Positions 8,597 to 17,524 of a stretch of 64,000 nt of DNA are shown here, piece by piece. The notes beneath the pieces were generated by a model, which ran no database searches, was not told the origin of the DNA, and worked only from the letters and a program-made list of their open reading frames with translations. The stretch is from positions 434,001-498,000 of the forward strand of contig NZ_QKRB01000044.1 of NCBI RefSeq assembly GCF_003233845.1, read 5' to 3'. Made by a program: the position numbers and the translations under genes. The first letter of the stretch is position 1. Every line of letters starts with the position of its first letter. The stretch is from Paenibacillus sambharensis (GTDB lineage: Bacteria > Bacillota > Bacilli > Paenibacillales > Paenibacillaceae).

Positions 8597-9922
8597 ATGA
8601 GAACTCCGCTCGCGGGAAATGCAGCTGGCCGCCAGAAGATGGGCTCCTTTGGCAAGCAGCTGGCCGTGCTGATGTCCGGGACGGCACTGGCACAGGTTAT
8701 TACGATCCTGTCAGCACCAGTGCTCAGCCGCCTGTTTACGCCGGAGCATTTCGGTGTGTTTACCTTCTACAGCTCGATTATCAGCGTGCTCTCCATTGTG
8801 GCGGGCGGTAAATACGAAATTGCGGTTGTGCTGCCCGAGAAGGACGAGGATGCGGTGAACGTAATGGGATTATCCGTTATGCTCGCCTTTATAACGTCAC
8901 TGTTGTCCGCACTTGTGCTGGGCGGAGCAATGTGGATGGATGTGCCCATAACTGCACAAATGGACGTGATGTGGCTGCTGTGGATACCGGCAAGCATACT
9001 TGCTATCGGACTTTACCAAAGCTGCAACTATTGGAGCACCCGGAGGAAAACATTCCGCAGACAATCAGTTTCGCAGGTTGTTCGCTCGGTTGGCGTCTCG
9101 GGCACTCAGCTGTCGACCGGTTTTGCCGGATTGGGCGGGGCCGGATTGATCCTGGGCCAGCTGCTGGGACAATGGGTAGCGACGCTAACCCTGTTCATGC
9201 AGACCTGGCGTGAAGACGGGAAGGCCATTGCCGGGAAGCTCAGTATGAAGAAGATGCTGGCGTCGATTAAGACGTACAAGCAGTTTCCGCTCTTTAATAT
9301 GCCGCAGGCGTTCATCAATGCGATGTCTCAGCAGATGGCGCCTTTCTTGCTCGCGGCTTACTATGGGTCAGCCGCGGTCGGTCTGTACGGCTTATCGCTG
9401 CGGCTGCTGCAAATGCCAATTAATGTGATCAGCCAGTCGATTCGCCAGGTATACCTGAAGCGTGCATCGGATGTGTTCAACCGCAAGGGCAAGCAGTTCC
9501 CGCTCTATATGAAGACCATTCTGTCGCTGGGTGCTGTAGGCATCCTGCCAGTATGTATACTGGTGGTATGGGGGCCTGAGCTGTTCGCGGTCATATTGGG
9601 TGAGCAGTGGCGCGAGGCCGGAGAATTTGCCAGGTGGATGATCCTGTGGCTGTATCTGGTTTATCTGAATCCGCCGGCATCCGTGACCGCACAGGTGCTT
9701 AATCTGCAGCAGCTGGTCCTGGTATTTGAAGTCTTCCTGTTTGCTGCGCGCTTCCTGGCGCTATGGCTCGGTTTTGTTTACGGCACGGCGCTGACAAGCA
9801 TTGTATATTACAGTCTGACAGGCGTTTTGTTCCAAACGGTACTCATTGCGGGCATGGGCTGGTTCGCCTTCCGCCATGATAAACAAATCAAGCAACAGCT
9901 GAAAGAGGTCGATGGGAAATGA
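8597..9922 (+). CDS. Wzx-type polysaccharide flippase
   Basis: A 441-residue polytopic membrane protein of the MOP/PST exporter family with about 12 hydrophobic segments. It would flip undecaprenyl-linked repeat units to the outer face of the membrane. The N-terminus (SFGKQLAVLMSGTALAQVITILSAP) and the RLFTPEHFGVF segment are typical of O-antigen flippases. ATG 8597 follows GGGAG. It is the first gene after the internal terminator and overlaps the next gene by 4 bp. Confidence 0.92.
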   Translation: MRTPLAGNAAGRQKMGSFGKQLAVLMSGTALAQVITILSAPVLSRLFTPEHFGVFTFYSSIISVLSIVAGGKYEIAVVLPEKDEDAVNVMGLSVMLAFITSLLSALVLGGAMWMDVPITAQMDVMWLLWIPASILAIGLYQSCNYWSTRRKTFRRQSVSQVVRSVGVSGTQLSTGFAGLGGAGLILGQLLGQWVATLTLFMQTWREDGKAIAGKLSMKKMLASIKTYKQFPLFNMPQAFINAMSQQMAPFLLAAYYGSAAVGLYGLSLRLLQMPINVISQSIRQVYLKRASDVFNRKGKQFPLYMKTILSLGAVGILPVCILVVWGPELFAVILGEQWREAGEFARWMILWLYLVYLNPPASVTAQVLNLQQLVLVFEVFLFAARFLALWLGFVYGTALTSIVYYSLTGVLFQTVLIAGMGWFAFRHDKQIKQQLKEVDGK

Positions 9923-11328
9923 TAGGGCTCAAAAAACAGATGGTGAAGATGAAGCTGAGCAGTCATCAGCAAGTGATGGACAAGTTCCAACAGCTTAAGA
10001 AGGTAGAACAGCTTGACGCTGCGGCAATGAAGTCGACGCAGGAAGCACAGCTGACGAAGCTGCTGGAGCATGCTTATGCGCATACGGACTATTACCGCAA
10101 GCTGTTTGCCGAGCACGGCGTGATGGCAGGCGGCAAGATCCGGCTTGACCGGTTTGAACGCCTTCCTTTCCTGACGAAGGAGATTATGCGGGATGAGTTT
10201 GAAGGTTTGAAGTCTGATGACCTGGCCAGCCGCAGCTGGTACGAGAATACGTCAGGCGGTTCGACCGGCTTCCAGGCCAAATTCCTGCAGGATAATGTAT
10301 ATAAGGATTGGGCGCAGGCGAACAAGGTACTGTTTGACGAGTGGAGCGGCAGGGGGATCGGGGACAAGCAGATCCGTCTCTGGGGTTCTGTCCGGGACCT
10401 GCTGGTCGGCAAGGAAACCTGGCGCACACAGGCGGGCCGCTGGCTGCGCAATGAAATCTGGTTGAATGCTTACAATATGACAGCCGACCGGATAGGCGAA
10501 TATGTCAATACGATTAACCGTTTCAAGCCGGTTCATATTCTGTCCTACGTAGAGAGCATATACGAACTCGCCCGGTATATCCGCCAGAAGGGGATCAGAG
10601 TTCACTCGCCCCGCGGCATTATGACGACTGCAGGCGTGCTGACGCCGGAGATGCGGGAGATGATTGAGAGCACGTTTAATACCCGCGTGTTTAACCGGTA
10701 CGGTTCCCGTGAGGTTGGTGATATTGCCTGTGAATGTGATAAGCATGAAGGTCTGCATATCAGCGAATATACGCATTATGTCGAGATTGTCCGTGATGAC
10801 GGTTCGCTGGCTGAACCGGGTGAGATCGGTCATATTGCTGTTACGCAGCTGATGAATTATGCGATGCCGCTAATTCGTTACCGGATTGGCGACATGGGAG
10901 CCATGGCGGAGCACCGCTGTTCATGCGGCCGTCCGCAGCGTATGCTGCGTGAGGTTACGGGCCGTGAGAGCGATACGTTCTATACACCCGGCGGTGGTAA
11001 GGTGCATGGCACTTACTTTACACAAATCTTCTATCCTGAGCAGTGGATCAAGCAGTATCAGGTCGTTCAGGAGCAGGTTGATGAGATTGAGGTCAAGATT
11101 GTTTGTGAGGAAGGCGCAACTGCGCTGACCAGCCGCAAGGACAGCCTGGATGTCATCAAGAGCAGCATTAAGCGGGCGATGGGAGATACCTGCCGAATTA
11201 CATTCACGTTCGCGGACCATATCCCTGCGACGGCGTCAGGCAAATACCGGTATACGATTTCGAAGGTGGATCCGTCGAAGCTGGCGGACGCGGACAAGGA
11301 CAGCCGGGAGCCGGTTGGTATCGGATAA
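9919..11328 (+). CDS. CapK/PaaK-like adenylate-forming enzyme
   Basis: A 469-residue soluble enzyme of the phenylacetate-CoA ligase-like family often found in polysaccharide clusters. The ATP-binding loop TSGGSTG lies at 111-117; the core YGSREVGDIACEC and later RYRIGD follow the ANL-superfamily order. Two CxC pairs (CEC near 267, CSC near 333) could hold zinc, as in other CapK-like proteins. The substrate is unknown; a role in acyl or amino-acid decoration of the polymer is inference. The start overlaps the flippase stop (ATGA), which indicates coupling. Confidence 0.85.
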   Translation: MIGLKKQMVKMKLSSHQQVMDKFQQLKKVEQLDAAAMKSTQEAQLTKLLEHAYAHTDYYRKLFAEHGVMAGGKIRLDRFERLPFLTKEIMRDEFEGLKSDDLASRSWYENTSGGSTGFQAKFLQDNVYKDWAQANKVLFDEWSGRGIGDKQIRLWGSVRDLLVGKETWRTQAGRWLRNEIWLNAYNMTADRIGEYVNTINRFKPVHILSYVESIYELARYIRQKGIRVHSPRGIMTTAGVLTPEMREMIESTFNTRVFNRYGSREVGDIACECDKHEGLHISEYTHYVEIVRDDGSLAEPGEIGHIAVTQLMNYAMPLIRYRIGDMGAMAEHRCSCGRPQRMLREVTGRESDTFYTPGGGKVHGTYFTQIFYPEQWIKQYQVVQEQVDEIEVKIVCEEGATALTSRKDSLDVIKSSIKRAMGDTCRITFTFADHIPATASGKYRYTISKVDPSKLADADKDSREPVGIG

Positions 11329-11352
11329 TAGGAGCAAGGAGACCATCAACTT

Positions 11353-12462
11353 ATGAAGAAAATCGTATTCATCACGCCGTCACTGCGCGGCGGCGGCGCC
11401 GAACGTGTCGTCGTCCATCTGCTGCGGCATATGAACCGTGACAATATCAAGCTGGGACTCATTGCACTGAAGCTTGAAGGGCCTTATGTCAGCCACCTGC
11501 CGGATGATGCGGAGATTGTGGACCTCGGCACTCGCCGGGTAAGACACAGCATCGGCAAGCTGATTAAGGAGCTGAACCGGATGCAGCCGGATGTGGTTGT
11601 ATCCACGCTTGGACATCTGAACGTTGCGCTGCTCGCGCTAAGGCCTTTCCTTAAGAACAAGCCGAAGATTGTGCTGCGTGAAGCCAACGCGCCAAGCTTT
11701 GCGATGCGCAAGGGCAAGGGCGGCGTCAAGCTGTACCGCACCTTGTACCGGATGTTCTATCCGAAGGCAGACCGCGTGATTGCCCTTTCAAGAGGAATGG
11801 CGGATGATCTGCTTTCCTTCTCACGGATGCCCAAGGATAAGATATCGATTATCCATAATCCGGTCGTCACCGAGGAGATTAAAAGGCAGGCGGACGAGCC
11901 GCTTGATCACCCGTGGCTTCGCGAGAAGGGAGCCGGACGTGAGCTGCCGGTATGCATCAGTGTGGGCAGACTGGTGGAGCAGAAGAACTATGATATGCTC
12001 CTCCGCTCGTTCGCCAAGGCAGTTAGACAGACACCCGCCAGGCTGATTATCTTGGGTGAAGGACCTAAGCGGGAGCATCTGACTGCACTGATCAAGGAGC
12101 TGGGCCTTGAAGACAAGGTGGAGCTGGCAGGCTTCACGGGTAACCCGTATGCTTACATGGCCCGCGCAGACCTGTTCGTGATGAGCTCCAGCTTCGAAGG
12201 CATGCCGAATGTGCTGCTCGAAGCGCTCGCCGTCGGACTTCCGGCTGTAGCTACTGACTGCATTGGTGTGCCGGATGTGCTGGATGACGGACGATACGGC
12301 ACGATGATTCCTGTGGGAGCTGAGGATGCGCTTGCTGAAGCGATCGTGAACGCTCTTCGGGAACAGACAGAGGGTATCGGAGACCGTCAGCGGGAACGGG
12401 CCAAGCAGTTTCATATTGAGAAGATAGCAGGTGAATACCGACAGCTGTTAACCAGCGTGTGA
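11353..12462 (+). CDS. Glycosyltransferase family 4 (first)
   Basis: A 369-residue GT-B enzyme that adds a sugar from a nucleotide donor to the lipid-linked repeat unit at the cytosolic membrane face. The N-terminal GGGAERVV loop, the middle SVGRLVEQKNYD and the C-terminal SSFEGMPNVLLEALAVGLP (the E-x7-E motif) are characteristic of GT4. No membrane segment is evident. Ribosome site AAGGAG is upstream of ATG 11353. Donor and linkage cannot be told from sequence. Confidence 0.93.
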   Translation: MKKIVFITPSLRGGGAERVVVHLLRHMNRDNIKLGLIALKLEGPYVSHLPDDAEIVDLGTRRVRHSIGKLIKELNRMQPDVVVSTLGHLNVALLALRPFLKNKPKIVLREANAPSFAMRKGKGGVKLYRTLYRMFYPKADRVIALSRGMADDLLSFSRMPKDKISIIHNPVVTEEIKRQADEPLDHPWLREKGAGRELPVCISVGRLVEQKNYDMLLRSFAKAVRQTPARLIILGEGPKREHLTALIKELGLEDKVELAGFTGNPYAYMARADLFVMSSSFEGMPNVLLEALAVGLPAVATDCIGVPDVLDDGRYGTMIPVGAEDALAEAIVNALREQTEGIGDRQRERAKQFHIEKIAGEYRQLLTSV

Positions 12463-12475
12463 GGTGAATGTACAC

Positions 12476-13960
12476 ATGGGATTATACGCAATACCGGTAG
12501 CGCTGCTGCTTGGCGGGTTGATCATACTGGTCGAGCTCAAGCGTAAGAAGCAGCGTGGACCGGTTGACTTTTTGACGCTTGTGAATGCCATTTACTTTAT
12601 GAGCTTTGCCGTCAGTCCGATCTTTCTGATGACCTACGATGTGGAAACGATGAGCAAATGGACATGGCTGACGAAGGAGCCCCGAGATTCTGCGGTGTAC
12701 TTCTATGCTGCATTAATTGCACTGTTTGCTTATGTAGGCGTCCTGCTGGGATACGGATGGGCGCAGAAGCTGCCGATTAAGAACCGCGATCACATACCGT
12801 TCGGACGTCCGGCACTGAGCTTTGCCATTTCCGATAAGCAGCTGCTGATATGCGGTTTGATCATCGGAGCTATTGGCACAGCAAGCTTTGGCATCTATAC
12901 GATGACAATCGGCGGACCGTCGAAGCTGTTTGAGCTGGCGATTGTCCTGCGCGGCGGCGGTAATATTTTTGAATCGAAATGGATGTTTCTGAAAAATGTC
13001 AGTCCGTTCATGCTGGTCGCTTCGTACTTCTTCTATGCATTAATGAAGCAGAGCAGCAGGCCGGACATCAAGCGGCTGGCAGCTGTATTGTTTGCGGTCA
13101 TGTTCGCCCTGTCGATGGCACTGCTGTTTCATAAGGCGGGACGGATGGGACTGCTGTCTTACCTCATTACCTTCCCGATTGCCAATATGCTGTTTACCGG
13201 GAAGATCAAGCTGCGGACGGTTGTGTTCGGCGGCTTGTTCTTTGTATTCATCACACTGTTTGGCAAGCAGGTATTCAACTACTTCATGTATCCGGATGGG
13301 CTGACGCAGCGGATGGGAACGGTATCGGAGGATACCGGCGGCGTGTTCGCGATGATTCTGGCGGAATTCGGTTTTCCGTTCGCTACACTCGTCAACGTCA
13401 TGACCAGCTATCCTGCGGCGGAGCCGTTTCGCTGGTTCCAGGACGTGGCGGTAGGCTGGATGTATATTCTTCCGGATCGGCTGGTCGGCGATATCATTGA
13501 GCTTCCGGCGACTGTGTCGCAGGTCAATACGGAGCAGTTTGGCGCAAGCGGAACGGTACCGGTCGACCTCTTATCATTCGGTTATCTGAGCATGGGCCTT
13601 GCAGGTGTCGCCATTGCGGCACTTGTGTTCGGCATTATGCTCGCTTTCATGGACCGTCTGTTCAAGGATACATCGCGGATGGCATGCATTATTTTCCGGG
13701 TAGCCTGGATGAACTTCTTCGCCTTCCGTGTTATGTACTCGGATCCGGAGATGTTCTTTGCAGCTTCCTTCTCGCTGGCGGCCGGAACGGTTATGCTGCT
13801 GGGAAGTGCATGGCTTACAAATAAGAAGCAAGTGAAGGAGTACGATTGGACCCATGAACGACAAGGTGAAAGTGCTGAGCTTGATCACAGGGCTGCAGAC
13901 CGGCGGCGCCGAAATGATGCTGTTCCAAACGGTGACTCACTTAAACCGCGAACGGTATGA
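12476..13960 (+). CDS. Wzy-type polysaccharide polymerase
   Basis: A 494-residue protein with 10 or more hydrophobic segments and a long extracytoplasmic loop before the last ones, the layout of O-antigen/capsule polymerases; primary sequence is, as usual for Wzy, hardly conserved. It would link repeat units on the outer face. ATG 12476 is preferred to GTG 12464 because GAGGTG lies about 9 nt before it. The last 36 residues are arginine-rich and hydrophilic and lie wholly within the next gene, giving a 107-bp overlap; a shorter ancestral C-terminus or a late frameshift would explain this. Confidence 0.82.
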   Translation: MGLYAIPVALLLGGLIILVELKRKKQRGPVDFLTLVNAIYFMSFAVSPIFLMTYDVETMSKWTWLTKEPRDSAVYFYAALIALFAYVGVLLGYGWAQKLPIKNRDHIPFGRPALSFAISDKQLLICGLIIGAIGTASFGIYTMTIGGPSKLFELAIVLRGGGNIFESKWMFLKNVSPFMLVASYFFYALMKQSSRPDIKRLAAVLFAVMFALSMALLFHKAGRMGLLSYLITFPIANMLFTGKIKLRTVVFGGLFFVFITLFGKQVFNYFMYPDGLTQRMGTVSEDTGGVFAMILAEFGFPFATLVNVMTSYPAAEPFRWFQDVAVGWMYILPDRLVGDIIELPATVSQVNTEQFGASGTVPVDLLSFGYLSMGLAGVAIAALVFGIMLAFMDRLFKDTSRMACIIFRVAWMNFFAFRVMYSDPEMFFAASFSLAAGTVMLLGSAWLTNKKQVKEYDWTHERQGESAELDHRAADRRRRNDAVPNGDSLKPRTV

Positions 13961-15020
13961 GTCCGTTGTCGTATCGCTGGAGTCGGACGGGAAGCTGACG
14001 GGCCCGCTCCGTGATCAAGGAATTAAGGTATATGAGCTGGGCTTCAAGAAGAAAAATCCGCTTCACTGGCTGCGTCTATTCCGCATACTGGCGCTGCTCA
14101 TGAAGGAGAAGCCGCAGATTGTGCATGCTTATATGTTCCATGCAGATATTGTAGCCCGGATTATGGGCAAGCTCGCCGGTGTTCCGGTTATCATCTCTTC
14201 TATTCGCAATGAGAATATCGGCGGCCGGATGAGAGAGCGGATGCTCGGCATGACCAAGCGGTTTGCCGATTGTGTGACGGCCGTCTGCCGCTCAGCTGGC
14301 GAACGTCAGGTGCGGCAGGGAGCGGTTGGTGCTGATCAGCTGACCGTTATTTATAACGGGGTGGTTATGAGCCGATTCGAGAAGCATGTGAACGAAGATC
14401 CGGCAGCAATCCGCCGGGAGCTGGGCGTGCCGGAGCACCACTTCGTCTACATGACAGTAGGAAGGATGGCAGAGCAGAAGAATCACCTTCAGCTCATCGA
14501 CAGCTTCGCCGAGGTGCAGAAGCAGCATCCGGATACAACGCTGCTGATCATCGGCGATGGCCCGCTTCGCGGCGAGATTATGGCCAAGATCAAGGACAAA
14601 GGTCTGGAAGGCCATGTGCGTTGTCCGGGGCTGCGTACTGATGTGCCAAGGCTGCTTCGGGGTGCGGATGCCTTCGTCCTGGGATCGCTCTGGGAAGGCT
14701 TCCCAAACGTTGTCATCGAGGCAATGGCGTCCGAGCTGCCGGTTGTGGCTACCAGAACCGGTGGAGTGGCCGAGGTAGTAGAGGAGCCGGGCAGCGGTTT
14801 TATCGTAGAGCCTGGCGTTACGGATGAAATGTCCAAAGCGCTTGCCGCACTGATTGCGATGGACAAGCCGGCCAGGGAGAAGATGGGCCGGTATGCGAAG
14901 AATATTGTGACCACACGGTTTACATTAGAGCGTACGCTCGAACAGACAGACGAGCTTTACCGGTCCCTGCTGCAGCGCAAAGGTGTTGTTCCCTTATATG
15001 AGCGGACTCCCGCAGGATAA
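13854..15020 (+). CDS. Glycosyltransferase family 4 (second)
   Basis: A 388-residue GT-B enzyme. The N-terminus has LITGLQTGGAEMM, the middle TVGRMAEQKNH, and the C-terminal nucleotide-sugar site GSLWEGFPNVVIEAMASELP. AAGGAG lies 13 nt before ATG 13854, slightly far; GTG 13866 is an alternative start. The gene begins inside the polymerase frame and its end overlaps the beta-helix gene by about 20 bp. Sugar specificity is not predictable. Confidence 0.92.
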   Translation: MNDKVKVLSLITGLQTGGAEMMLFQTVTHLNRERYESVVVSLESDGKLTGPLRDQGIKVYELGFKKKNPLHWLRLFRILALLMKEKPQIVHAYMFHADIVARIMGKLAGVPVIISSIRNENIGGRMRERMLGMTKRFADCVTAVCRSAGERQVRQGAVGADQLTVIYNGVVMSRFEKHVNEDPAAIRRELGVPEHHFVYMTVGRMAEQKNHLQLIDSFAEVQKQHPDTTLLIIGDGPLRGEIMAKIKDKGLEGHVRCPGLRTDVPRLLRGADAFVLGSLWEGFPNVVIEAMASELPVVATRTGGVAEVVEEPGSGFIVEPGVTDEMSKALAALIAMDKPAREKMGRYAKNIVTTRFTLERTLEQTDELYRSLLQRKGVVPLYERTPAG

Positions 15021-16431
15021 GCAGGATGCACTGCTGTCGCGGAGACAGTTTCTGAAGAAGGCTGCAGCAGCCGGGCTTAGTGTTGTGCCGCTTGCGCTGG
15101 GCGGTCACAGCCTGTGGGCAGAGCTGATCCAAACGGCCTCGGCGGAAGCTGTAGACAGGAAGGATACCTGGAAACCGGCTAAATCTTCGGAGCATGCCAA
15201 CCCGGAAAGTCCTTCACCCGACTGGCTGAATGTCAAGACATTCGGGGCCAGAGGTGACGGCAGCACCGACGACTTTAAGGCGATTGCCAAAGCGTTAGAA
15301 AAGGCCGGACAAGATCCAGATGCGGTTGTTTATTTTCCGCCTGGAGAATATGTGGTTTCGGGCACGCTGATGGTCACTAGGCCCATGAAGATTACAGGTG
15401 CAGGCAAATACGCAACGGTTATCCGGCTCACCCGTGAGAGCGTTGACGCTGTGAAGGTGCAGGGCACCAAGGATGTTACGATCTCACATCTGCAGATCAG
15501 AGACATTGTGAACAGGGGTAAAGGTGAGAATACAGGGATTCACTTCTACGCCAGCCACAACTGTGTAGTAGAGCATGTTAAGGTGTACAATAGCGATGAT
15601 TCTGGGATTCGGGTCGGGTTCGGCAAGTATGAGGTTTCCCGCAACTGCAGGATTCTGAATTGTGAGATTGAGAAGACGAATGGGGGTTCCGGGATTGAGG
15701 TGATACGGGCGGCAGATGCGCTTGTGCATGGGTGTACGGTCTGGGACAGCTTGCAGCATGGCATAAGGCTCTGCGGATCCAGCGGGTCTATTGTGACGGC
15801 TAACCGGATATCGGGCAGCGGCAGCTCAGACATCTCCATCCAAGGCTTTGGCAGCAAAGGGGTAATTCTTCATCCAGTTGAAGATTTTCTGGTGGAGGAT
15901 AACACCTGCGAAGGTACCGGAACGAATGATGGAGTGTCGATGTTCAATTACGCGCTTACTGGTCTACTGCAGCATAACAGCTTCAGCGGACACCGCAATG
16001 GGATGAGGCTTTATGACCCCGACGGTTACGGAAGCCAGGATGTGCGGATTACCGGGAATACATGGAGAGGCCAGGAACGAGGAATCTTCATTAAGGGCAA
16101 GCATAACAGGCTCACATTCCGCTATAACCGGTATGCAAGCTTCGTACGTCCGGCAAACGGAGATCCGGCTTACGCCTTTGATATACAAGGCACAGGCAGC
16201 GAGACCGATATTACCATTGAGGAAAATTGGGTGACAGACAAAGTGGAGTCACCTGCCGAACTGGTTGCTGTCCGTCTTCGTAAATGCGGCAGCGGCACCC
16301 GCATCCAGTTCAGACGCAACCACCTGGAATACTGGCCGGCGGGCGCAACCGGTACCTATTGGATGAATGATAATACCGGCCTGCTGATTCGCGACCATGG
16401 AGGCAGAGATACTAACGTCATCGGCAGCTGA
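14998..16431 (+). CDS. Tat-exported right-handed beta-helix protein (pectate lyase/epimerase-like fold)
   Basis: A 477-residue protein with a twin-arginine signal, SRRQFLKK at residues 14-21 followed by an alanine-rich hydrophobic stretch, so it is exported folded. The mature part starts with VKTFGARGDGSTDDFKAI, the signature of pectate-lyase-superfamily beta helices, followed by repeated short coils. In a polymer locus it may cut, trim or epimerise the polysaccharide during secretion; catalytic residues cannot be assigned. ATG 14998 is preferred over GTG 14983, which has no space for a ribosome site. Confidence 0.85.
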   Translation: MSGLPQDKQDALLSRRQFLKKAAAAGLSVVPLALGGHSLWAELIQTASAEAVDRKDTWKPAKSSEHANPESPSPDWLNVKTFGARGDGSTDDFKAIAKALEKAGQDPDAVVYFPPGEYVVSGTLMVTRPMKITGAGKYATVIRLTRESVDAVKVQGTKDVTISHLQIRDIVNRGKGENTGIHFYASHNCVVEHVKVYNSDDSGIRVGFGKYEVSRNCRILNCEIEKTNGGSGIEVIRAADALVHGCTVWDSLQHGIRLCGSSGSIVTANRISGSGSSDISIQGFGSKGVILHPVEDFLVEDNTCEGTGTNDGVSMFNYALTGLLQHNSFSGHRNGMRLYDPDGYGSQDVRITGNTWRGQERGIFIKGKHNRLTFRYNRYASFVRPANGDPAYAFDIQGTGSETDITIEENWVTDKVESPAELVAVRLRKCGSGTRIQFRRNHLEYWPAGATGTYWMNDNTGLLIRDHGGRDTNVIGS

Positions 16432-16495
16432 TGCCGCTGCGCGTTGTGAATAAAAAATACAGAACCCTGTAGTGGGGGCATGGAGGGATTCCACG

Positions 16496-17518
16496 ATGAA
16501 AGTATTAATTACAGGAGCGGCAGGTTTTGTCGGTTTTCATACGGCGGTACGCCTGCTTGAAGCAGGACATGAAGTAGTAGGCGCCGATAATTTTAACGAC
16601 TATTATGATGTAAGGCTGAAGGAAGACCGGGCTGCCCAGCTGCTGGACTATGACCGTTTCGAACTGGCTAGAATGCATCTCGAAGATCTGACAGCCGTCC
16701 AGGATCTGTTCGCACGTCACACGTTTGACCGCGTTATCCACTTGGCGGCACAGGCAGGAGTACGCTACAGTCTGAAAAACCCGCATGCCTATATCGCTTC
16801 CAATGTGGCAGGCTTTACGAATATCCTTGAAGCATGCCGCTATCAGAAGACGCCTCATCTGATCTATGCTTCTTCCAGCTCGGTCTATGGCGCCAACGCC
16901 AAGATGCCGTTTGCGGAAGCTGATCCGGTCAACCATCCAGTCAGCTTGTACGCTGCTACGAAAAAGGCTAATGAGCTGTTCGCGCATACTTACAGCCATC
17001 TATACGGTTTGCCGACGACAGGGCTGCGTTTCTTCACGGTATATGGTCCGTGGGGCCGTCCGGATATGGCGTATTTCTCCTTTACGAAGAAAATTATGGC
17101 CGGCGAGAAAATCCAGGTATTCAACCATGGACAGATGCGCCGCGACTTTACGTATATTGATGATATTGTAGAAGGTATCGTCCGTCTGATGGATCATGTG
17201 CCGCAGGGCGATCCAAGCTTCGACCGGTTGAATCCGGATCCGGCAACCAGCTATGCTCCATACCGTGTGTATAACATCGGCAACAATCAGCCGGTTGAAC
17301 TGATGCATTTCATCCGCACACTGGAGAGCGCGCTCGGCAAGAAGGCGGATATCGAGCTGCTGCCGATGCAGGATGGCGACGTGGTAGAGACATTTGCTGA
17401 TATCAGTGCGCTTCAGCAGGCTGTCGGATTTAAGCCGTACACAACAATTGAAGAAGGCCTCTCGCGCTTCGTAGCCTGGTATACCAAGTATTATGCAGAC
17501 CAGCCTGCGGGGGTGTAA
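16496..17518 (+). CDS. UDP-glucuronate 4-epimerase-like NAD-dependent epimerase
   Basis: A 340-residue short-chain dehydrogenase-type epimerase expected to turn UDP-glucuronate into UDP-galacturonate. The NAD loop GAAGFVG is at residues 7-13, followed by the GADNFNDYYDVRLK segment typical of the glucuronate epimerases. The active site has SSSSVYG and the YAATK catalytic Tyr/Lys; RFFTVYGPWGRPDMA is also diagnostic. With ugd nearby it suggests uronic acid in the polymer. ATG 16496 follows GGAGGG. Confidence 0.9.
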   Translation: MKVLITGAAGFVGFHTAVRLLEAGHEVVGADNFNDYYDVRLKEDRAAQLLDYDRFELARMHLEDLTAVQDLFARHTFDRVIHLAAQAGVRYSLKNPHAYIASNVAGFTNILEACRYQKTPHLIYASSSSVYGANAKMPFAEADPVNHPVSLYAATKKANELFAHTYSHLYGLPTTGLRFFTVYGPWGRPDMAYFSFTKKIMAGEKIQVFNHGQMRRDFTYIDDIVEGIVRLMDHVPQGDPSFDRLNPDPATSYAPYRVYNIGNNQPVELMHFIRTLESALGKKADIELLPMQDGDVVETFADISALQQAVGFKPYTTIEEGLSRFVAWYTKYYADQPAGV

Positions 17519-17524
17519 CGGGAC

